This document shows, in pieces, positions 61,642 through 64,000 of a stretch of DNA of 64,000 nt. The first letter of the stretch is position 1. Every line of letters begins with the position of its first letter. The notes below the pieces were generated by a model, which was not told the origin of the DNA, searched no databases, and was given only the letters and a program-made list of their open reading frames with translations. Source of the DNA: Sulfurospirillum oryzae (GTDB lineage Bacteria; Campylobacterota; Campylobacteria; Campylobacterales; Sulfurospirillaceae); contig NZ_JANZKZ010000001.1 of the NCBI RefSeq assembly GCF_025770725.1, forward strand, positions 1 to 64,000, in the 5' to 3' direction. The translations under genes and the position numbers were made by a program.

Positions 61642-61674
61642 TCCTTTTACATGTAAGGCTTACATGTAAAAGGA
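61642..61674. terminator. bidirectional terminator from two ACATGT palindromes
   Basis: TCCTTTTACATGTAAG (61642-61657) and CTTACATGTAAAAGGA (61659-61674) are exact reverse complements around one base, between the convergent FTR/rhodanese and ychF genes, flanked by A- and T-runs. Confidence 0.85.
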
Positions 61675-61682
61675 TTTAAAAG

Positions 61683-62783
61683 TTATACGTTAAATCTAAA
61701 GTGCATGACATCGCCATCTTGAACGATGTATTCTTTACCTTCTAGGCGCATTTTACCCGCCTCTTTTGAGCCAGCTTCACCTTTGTATGCGATAAAATCA
61801 TTGTAGCCAATGACTTCTGCACGGATGAATCCTTTTTCAAAATCGTTATGGATAACCGCCGCAGCCTTAGGAGCTTTCCAGCCCTTTTCAATCGTCCAAG
61901 CGCGAACTTCTTTCACACCTGCGGTGAAGTAAGATGCAAGACCGAGTTTGTCAAACGCTAGGCGAATGATCTGTTTAAGACCTGATTCTTCGATGCCAAG
62001 CTCTTTTAAAAACTCTTCGGCTTCTTCCTCTTCAAGGGCGATCATCTCTTCTTCAACTTTGGCACATAAAACAACGACGTCCGCACCGACCTCTTTAGCG
62101 TGTGCTTTTACCGCTTTGACATGCTCGTTTTCTTCGAGTAAGCCTGCTTCATCGACATTGGCACCGTAAATGATGGTTTTGTTAGAGAGGAAACGTAGTT
62201 CTTTATCGAGTGCTTGGAAGTTTTCATCGTCTTTGCGAGCAAACGTACTGACAGGTTTGATGTCATCAAGATGTGCTCGAAGTTCTGTGGCAATCTCTGC
62301 CATCGCTTGCGCACCCTTTTCGAGTTTGGCTTGACGTTTGAGACGGTCTAGCTTTTTGTCGAGTTGTTGAACATCGGCAAAGATAAGCTCACTCTCGATG
62401 ATCTCAATATCACGAAGGGGATTGATGCTGTTTTCAACATGCGTGATGTTCTCATCTTCAAAACAACGTACCATGTGTAAAATGACTTCGACTTCACGAA
62501 TGTTTGATAAAAACTGATTGCCAAGTCCTTCGCCCGCACTTGCACCTTTAACCAAACCAGCGATGTCAACAAAATCCACCGTGGAGTGCTGAATGCGCTC
62601 AGGATTGACGATCTTTGCAAGCTCTTCAAGTCTTGGATCTGGAACAGGTACGACAGCTTTATTTGGCTCTATTGTACAAAAAGGATAGTTTGCAGATTCT
62701 GCATTTTGCGCTTTGGTAAGTGCATTAAAAGTGGTTGATTTTCCAACATTGGGGAGTCCTACGATACCGACACCTAAGCCCAT
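61683..62783 (-). CDS. ychF: YchF/OLA1 family P-loop NTPase
   Basis: 366 residues, the usual length. It has GLPNVGKSTTFNAL (about 9-22, near the N-terminus), YPFCTIEPN, DIAGLVKGASAGEGLGNQFL, and a C-terminal TGS domain (RAWTIEKGWKAPKAAAVIHNDFEKGFIRAEVI). YchF prefers ATP and binds ribosomes; it modulates stress responses. It ends 9 bases from the bidirectional terminator. Confidence 0.97.
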   Translation of the reverse strand: MGLGVGIVGLPNVGKSTTFNALTKAQNAESANYPFCTIEPNKAVVPVPDPRLEELAKIVNPERIQHSTVDFVDIAGLVKGASAGEGLGNQFLSNIREVEVILHMVRCFEDENITHVENSINPLRDIEIIESELIFADVQQLDKKLDRLKRQAKLEKGAQAMAEIATELRAHLDDIKPVSTFARKDDENFQALDKELRFLSNKTIIYGANVDEAGLLEENEHVKAVKAHAKEVGADVVVLCAKVEEEMIALEEEEAEEFLKELGIEESGLKQIIRLAFDKLGLASYFTAGVKEVRAWTIEKGWKAPKAAAVIHNDFEKGFIRAEVIGYNDFIAYKGEAGSKEAGKMRLEGKEYIVQDGDVMHFRFNV

Positions 62784-62844
62784 ATATTACCTCGTATTTA
62801 GTATATTTTAAGGATAGTATAGCGAGAAAGGGCTTAAGACTCCT

Positions 62845-63381
62845 CTAAAAGAGCGTGTCGCTTAATATCTCATTAATAATCTCATCGGCTGGACGATTTT
62901 TCTCGCGTGCTAATTTTTCGATTTTTTCCACCAAAGAGCTTTGCAAGTAAATCACTGCTCTACTCGTGTTTTCTTCGTCTTTTTTACATTCATCGTACTC
63001 GCGTTGCATCTTAATTTTTGTCTCTTCATCCATGGGTGCTCGAAGAGATTTGTACTCAACCAGTACGCCGTCTTTATAGACACCCGAAACTTCAGCATAG
63101 ACCCAGTAGTAGCCTCCATCTTTGCGAAGATTTTTGACATACCCTTTCCACATTTCACCTCGTCCAAGCGTTTCCCAGAGTGTTTTAAAAACAGAGTGAG
63201 GCATATCGGGATGACGAACAATGTTATGAGGCTTTCCAATGAGCTCATCAATCGCATAACCAGAAATGCGAGCAAATGTTTCGTTGGCATACGTTATTTT
63301 TCCACTTAAATCCGTACGTGAGATAATGAGTTCATCACTTGGAACCGACGTTTCAACAAACATCTGATAGGTCGTTTGCAT
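62845..63381 (-). CDS. PAS-domain sensor protein (Aer-like)
   Basis: 178 residues. The PAS domain (LSGKITYANETFARISGYAIDELIGKPHNIVRHPDMPHSVFKTLW) closely resembles the flavin-type PAS of Aer redox receptors, with the RHPDMP block. The ~45-residue C-terminus (SSLVEKIEKLAREKNRPADEIINEIL) is a short helical tail, reminiscent of a ribbon-helix-helix motif, rather than a signalling domain. It starts 9 bases after the napD stop, in the same direction, so it may belong to the nap operon and sense redox state or nitrate respiration. Confidence 0.85.
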   Translation of the reverse strand: MQTTYQMFVETSVPSDELIISRTDLSGKITYANETFARISGYAIDELIGKPHNIVRHPDMPHSVFKTLWETLGRGEMWKGYVKNLRKDGGYYWVYAEVSGVYKDGVLVEYKSLRAPMDEETKIKMQREYDECKKDEENTSRAVIYLQSSLVEKIEKLAREKNRPADEIINEILSDTLF

Positions 63382-63390
63382 AAGATGCCT

Positions 63391-63744
63391 TTAGTGTATT
63401 TTTTTCTTCAAATCACCCTTATAGACAATGTCTTTTAGGGCAACATTTTCATCATTGAGTATGGGTGGAACACTGGGTGATTGCTCTAGCTTTTCTCTCT
63501 CCGCGTCTAGTTCATCTTCACTGTATGCCATCATCATATCGGCACAGATAACATGAGGGATTTTTTCAATCTTTTTCATTTTTGACATCTCTTCATCGAG
63601 ATTTTCGCCCTCGATGGTCACAACAATTTTTCCTTTTTCAATATCGTGAAAATGGTAGTCGCAAAAATCATTCGCTTCGCATGTTGCAATAATTTCTTCA
63701 ACATACTCAGGCTTTGTTTGTATCACAATACTTGAAATATTCAT
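63391..63744 (-). CDS. napD: NapD, chaperone for periplasmic nitrate reductase
   Basis: 117 residues from ATG at 63744 (GGAG upstream; a TTG at 63756 lies on that RBS). The NapD fold is seen in NISSIVIQTKPEYVEEIIATCEANDFCDYHFHD, KIVVTIEGEN and IPHVICADMMMAY. NapD binds the Tat signal of NapA during assembly. The long acidic tail (about 30 residues) is beyond the usual family length. It overlaps napL by 4 bases. Confidence 0.9.
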   Translation of the reverse strand: MNISSIVIQTKPEYVEEIIATCEANDFCDYHFHDIEKGKIVVTIEGENLDEEMSKMKKIEKIPHVICADMMMAYSEDELDAEREKLEQSPSVPPILNDENVALKDIVYKGDLKKKIH

Positions 63745-64000
63745 GGCAGTCTCCAAATCATAATAAATTGATCATCGCTTGCACTGACGAGTTCTTTGTC
63801 GCTGGCAAAAATGATGGTATTAAGCGTACTTTTTTGCCCTTTTAACGTATGGACTTTACGTTTAGAAATAAGATCAAACAACACAATATCGTTTTGTTCA
63901 TTAAAGGCAAATGCACCTAAATTGAGGTTTGGGCTAAGGGCACCCGCATAAATGAGAAATGAGCCATCAAACCGCTCAAAGCCACCACTTCCAATATCGT
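63741..64000 (-). CDS. napL: NapL-like WD40/beta-propeller protein (3' part, runs off window)
   Basis: Reading leftwards from the window edge, the frame ends LISKRKVHTLKGQKSTLNTIIF, ...LVSASDDQFIMIWRLP and TGA at 63741. The S-A-S-D-D-x-F-I-M-I-W pattern is a WD40 blade. In Campylobacterota nap operons (napAGHBFLD) the gene before napD is napL, a beta-propeller protein; this fits in order and content. The start lies outside the window. Confidence 0.85.
   Translation of the reverse strand, partial: DIGSGGFERFDGSFLIYAGALSPNLNLGAFAFNEQNDIVLFDLISKRKVHTLKGQKSTLNTIIFASDKELVSASDDQFIMIWRLP

Overview
The window reads as a Campylobacterota (epsilonproteobacterial) chromosome, most like Sulfurospirillum or a relative. 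This rests on the gene content (an atypical clade II nos cluster with the nosB-D-G-C1-C2-H order described from Wolinella, an epsilon-type napL-napD end, YebC, an imperfect CIRCE in front of groESL) and on the AT-rich composition; no 16S gene is present, so the genus is an inference.

Layout. 1-735: 5' part of a Rieske protein gene and a small cytochrome c. 842-3291: a divergent response regulator/sensor kinase pair whose sensor has a PilJ/NarX-like periplasmic motif, directly upstream of the nitrous-oxide reductase cluster. 3487-13991: nosZ-B-D-G-C1-C2-H-F-L-L'-Y-L'', with three NosL-family proteins. 14420-14908: creA. 15119-39788: two related integrative elements inserted in tandem at the 3' end of tRNA-Met(CAT) (39789-39865). 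Each carries near-identical ends; the tRNA 3' half is present three times (15119, 22928, 39789). The left element (15119-22927) holds Fic, a zeta-type kinase, two decayed integrase 3' ends, a helicase remnant, and a Hachiman-like HamA/HamB pair. The right element (22928-39788) holds a Septu-like PtuA/PtuB pair, a XRE regulator with operators, a lone nuclease-like protein, small coupled genes, a P4-type primase/helicase, an intact tyrosine integrase and a type I restriction-modification operon. No capsid or conjugation genes are seen, so these look like satellite-type or other non-self-transferring defence elements.

40025-64000 is core genome: groES-groEL, an outer-membrane-like protein, YitT, a TAXI-type TRAP transporter with its DUF1850 partner, LUD protein, YebC, a chemoreceptor, a second XRE regulator, LysE, MOSC, a methyltransferase, a leucine operon head with a leader peptide and attenuator, a 3-hydroxyisobutyrate dehydrogenase-like gene divergent from a YheO-like regulator, DbpA, Psd overlapping a REC-PAS-EAL protein, a ferredoxin:thioredoxin reductase/rhodanese fusion, YchF, a PAS protein, and napD-napL running off the right edge.

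The most unusual signal is not a gene: the 10-bp palindrome TTACATGTAA, usually inside TTTACATGTAAA, occurs about 20 times by eye in genes and between them, is built into several intergenic hairpins, and was not seen in the 24.7-kb integrated region. It resembles a HIP1-like or uptake-sequence-like genome signature. A second pattern is that integrase 3' ends followed by an AACCCGTT repeat precede three successive defence cargoes, suggesting a modular cargo slot.
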